From the NCBI RefSeq assembly GCF_000744815.1, contig NZ_JQMQ01000005.1:3790055-3854054 (forward strand): a stretch of DNA of 64,000 bases. The letters run 5' to 3'. Each line of letters starts with the position of its first letter. Within the stretch, counting starts at the first letter, position 1. The position numbers and the translations under genes are program-made. The notes under the pieces are model-generated. The model searched no databases. It saw only the letters and a list, made by a program, of their open reading frames with translations, and was not told where the DNA came from. Source of the stretch: Phaeacidiphilus oryzae TH49. GTDB taxonomy: Bacteria > Actinomycetota > Actinomycetes > Streptomycetales > Streptomycetaceae. Of this stretch, positions 63,030 through 64,000 are shown piece after piece.

Positions 63030-64000
63030 TTAATTCTTATCTGAAGCCGTCAGCATTCTGCTCACTGTCGGATGACTCACCCCGAGTAGGCTAGCGATCT
63101 TGCGTTGTGAAAGGCCGAGGTGCTTCTGCGCGGCAAGCGCGACACTCTTTCGAATAGCGGCATCATCCTTAACCTCCTCTCGGAGGCGCTTCATTGAGAA
63201 CTCAATAATGTGTCGATGCAGTTTCCGGAAGTCGCCGTCGTCAACCAACGAGGCACGCGCAATTTCATTGCATGAGCGAATGATGTCCGAGTGCGAAAAG
63301 CCGCCCAGCGACAAGGCGAGTAGACCAATAACGTCGTCGTCGATCTCGCCGATTTCAATAGCTGGGATTGTGGACAGGAGGTGGCTCCTCTCCTTGAAAT
63401 TAGGGAGAGGGAGATCGAGCAGTACGTCAAAGCGGCGCGTGATTGCGGAGTCAAGTAGATCCAGATGATTAGTTGCGGCGAGCAAGAGGCTCCCTGGAGG
63501 CCACCGATCAAGTTCAAGAAGTAGAACATTCACCAGGCGCTTTAGTTCCCCGATGTCGGCCGCGTCATCTCGGCGCTTGGCCAACGCATCGAATTCATCA
63601 ATAAATAGAGCGCATTCATTGCTGGTTGCATAATCAAGAATTGCCCGAACGTTGCGGCCTGTACGTCCAAGATAACTGGACATCACCGCCGCTAGATCGA
63701 CAACAACAAGCGGCAACTTCATCTGCTCTGCGATGTGAGAGGCTGTCATGGTCTTTCCGACACCTGGAGGGCCACTAAGGAGAACGCTCCGGGAAGGTTG
63801 CAGACCTGATTCGATCAATCGATCGCGAATCGAGCTCTCGGAAATCAATCTATCGACGCGCCGCCTTGATTCTTCATCAAGGACTGGGCCAACTGAAGAG
63901 CCAGGGCGCCCTGCCCTGAGTAGCGCTTGATTGGTTTCAGGGTCCCTCGGAAACTGCGACTCCCCTGCTCGCGAAGTAGTCCATGTGCCCTCACTCCGGC
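63030..64000 (-). CDS. ietA: AAA+ ATPase, IetA-like, N-terminus off the window
   Basis: About 323 residues are visible and the frame is open to the window edge, so the true start lies beyond 64000; the TTG at 63848 is not it, because the upstream sequence (PVLDEESRRRVDRLI) is already family-like. Walker A is SGPPGVGKTMTASHIA, Walker B CALFIDEFDALAKRRDD, sensor 1 LLAATNHLDLL and the Arg finger region AITRRFD. The C-terminus carries a helix-turn-helix, LSQRKIASLLGVSHPTVSRM. It precedes the S8 protease in one operon. Probably the controlling or sensing half of an IetAS system. Confidence 0.82.
   Translation of the reverse strand, partial: RSEGTWTTSRAGESQFPRDPETNQALLRAGRPGSSVGPVLDEESRRRVDRLISESSIRDRLIESGLQPSRSVLLSGPPGVGKTMTASHIAEQMKLPLVVVDLAAVMSSYLGRTGRNVRAILDYATSNECALFIDEFDALAKRRDDAADIGELKRLVNVLLLELDRWPPGSLLLAATNHLDLLDSAITRRFDVLLDLPLPNFKERSHLLSTIPAIEIGEIDDDVIGLLALSLGGFSHSDIIRSCNEIARASLVDDGDFRKLHRHIIEFSMKRLREEVKDDAAIRKSVALAAQKHLGLSQRKIASLLGVSHPTVSRMLTASDKN

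Larger units (their letters stand above)
49703..64000. mobile_element. AICE (integrative and conjugative element) in tRNA-Thr, right end off the window
   Basis: The element begins at the 3' end of tRNA-Thr(CGT). It carries an integrase and Xis next to the tRNA, a replication module (prim-pol plus helicase), TraB-type translocase with Spd-like small membrane proteins, and a GntR regulator with a YdcF gene. This is the standard AICE set, of the prim-pol replication class. From about 60.6 kb the base composition drops and IetAS-like cargo appears. A second copy of the tRNA 3' end was not found up to 64000, so the right end, and whether the cargo is inside it, remain unproved. Confidence 0.85.

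Noticed and set aside
63030-63848. AAA+ gene starting at the TTG codon at 63848
   Set aside because: The frame continues open to base 64000 and the extra residues look like the family N-terminus, so this is a partial gene, not a 272-residue protein.
60541-64000. Right attachment site (attR) of the AICE
   Set aside because: I looked for a second copy of the tRNA-Thr 3' half (core around GGTTCGATTCCGATAGG) and found none, so the right end must be outside the window.

Overview
The window is high-GC actinobacterial DNA. Gene order and products point to the family Streptomycetaceae (Streptomyces or a close relative): wblA, crp, 6C RNA, ssd, a tad pilus cluster, bldG, hppA, topA, a membrane-domain/thymidylate-kinase fusion and holB lie in the order known from Streptomyces chromosomes. 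Much of the same order (ponA2, whiB, paired ArsA-type ATPases, crp, nth, marP, acs, ssd, tad genes, helicase, topA, holB) is also known from Mycobacterium tuberculosis, so about the first 49.6 kb is conserved core chromosome.

Core, left to right. 1-5.6 kb: a left-truncated class A penicillin-binding protein, the Fe-S regulator WblA and two ArsA/Get3-like ATPases. 5.7-13.3 kb: DUF4177 and RidA proteins, two Nudix hydrolases, an MBL-fold hydrolase, Crp, endonuclease III, a MarP-like membrane protease and a membrane hydrolase. 13.3-20.6 kb: a small unknown gene, an alpha/beta hydrolase, a holin-like protein, NhaA, acetyl-CoA synthetase, a beta-carbonic anhydrase and a CooC/MinD-type ATPase. 20.9-29.3 kb: a degenerate Fic-like protein, a parS site with an ECF-type promoter beside it, a HAD phosphatase, 6C RNA, Ssd and an Flp/Tad pilus operon coupled by overlapping start and stop codons. 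29.4-36.6 kb: a DUF1998 helicase, bldG with its anti-sigma partner, the proton pyrophosphatase and a hydrolase. 36.7-49.6 kb: a lipoprotein, a methyltransferase, topA, tmk fusion, holB, an apparent esterase pseudoenzyme and a Tap-like peptidase.

At 49703 a tRNA-Thr(CGT) marks the left end of an actinomycete integrative and conjugative element (AICE) that runs off the right edge. Its modules are integrase and Xis, an iteron cluster, a primase-polymerase plus helicase replication pair, a TraB/FtsK DNA translocase with small Spd-type membrane proteins, and a divergent GntR regulator with tandem operators coupled to a YdcF-family gene. Beyond these lies a visibly lower-GC pair: a subtilisin-family protease and an AAA+ ATPase resembling the IetAS toxin-antitoxin/anti-phage system. 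This is probably cargo. The ATPase is cut by the window edge and no right attachment site was found.

All calls come from reading the sequence. No database search was run, and family names rest on motif and order recognition.
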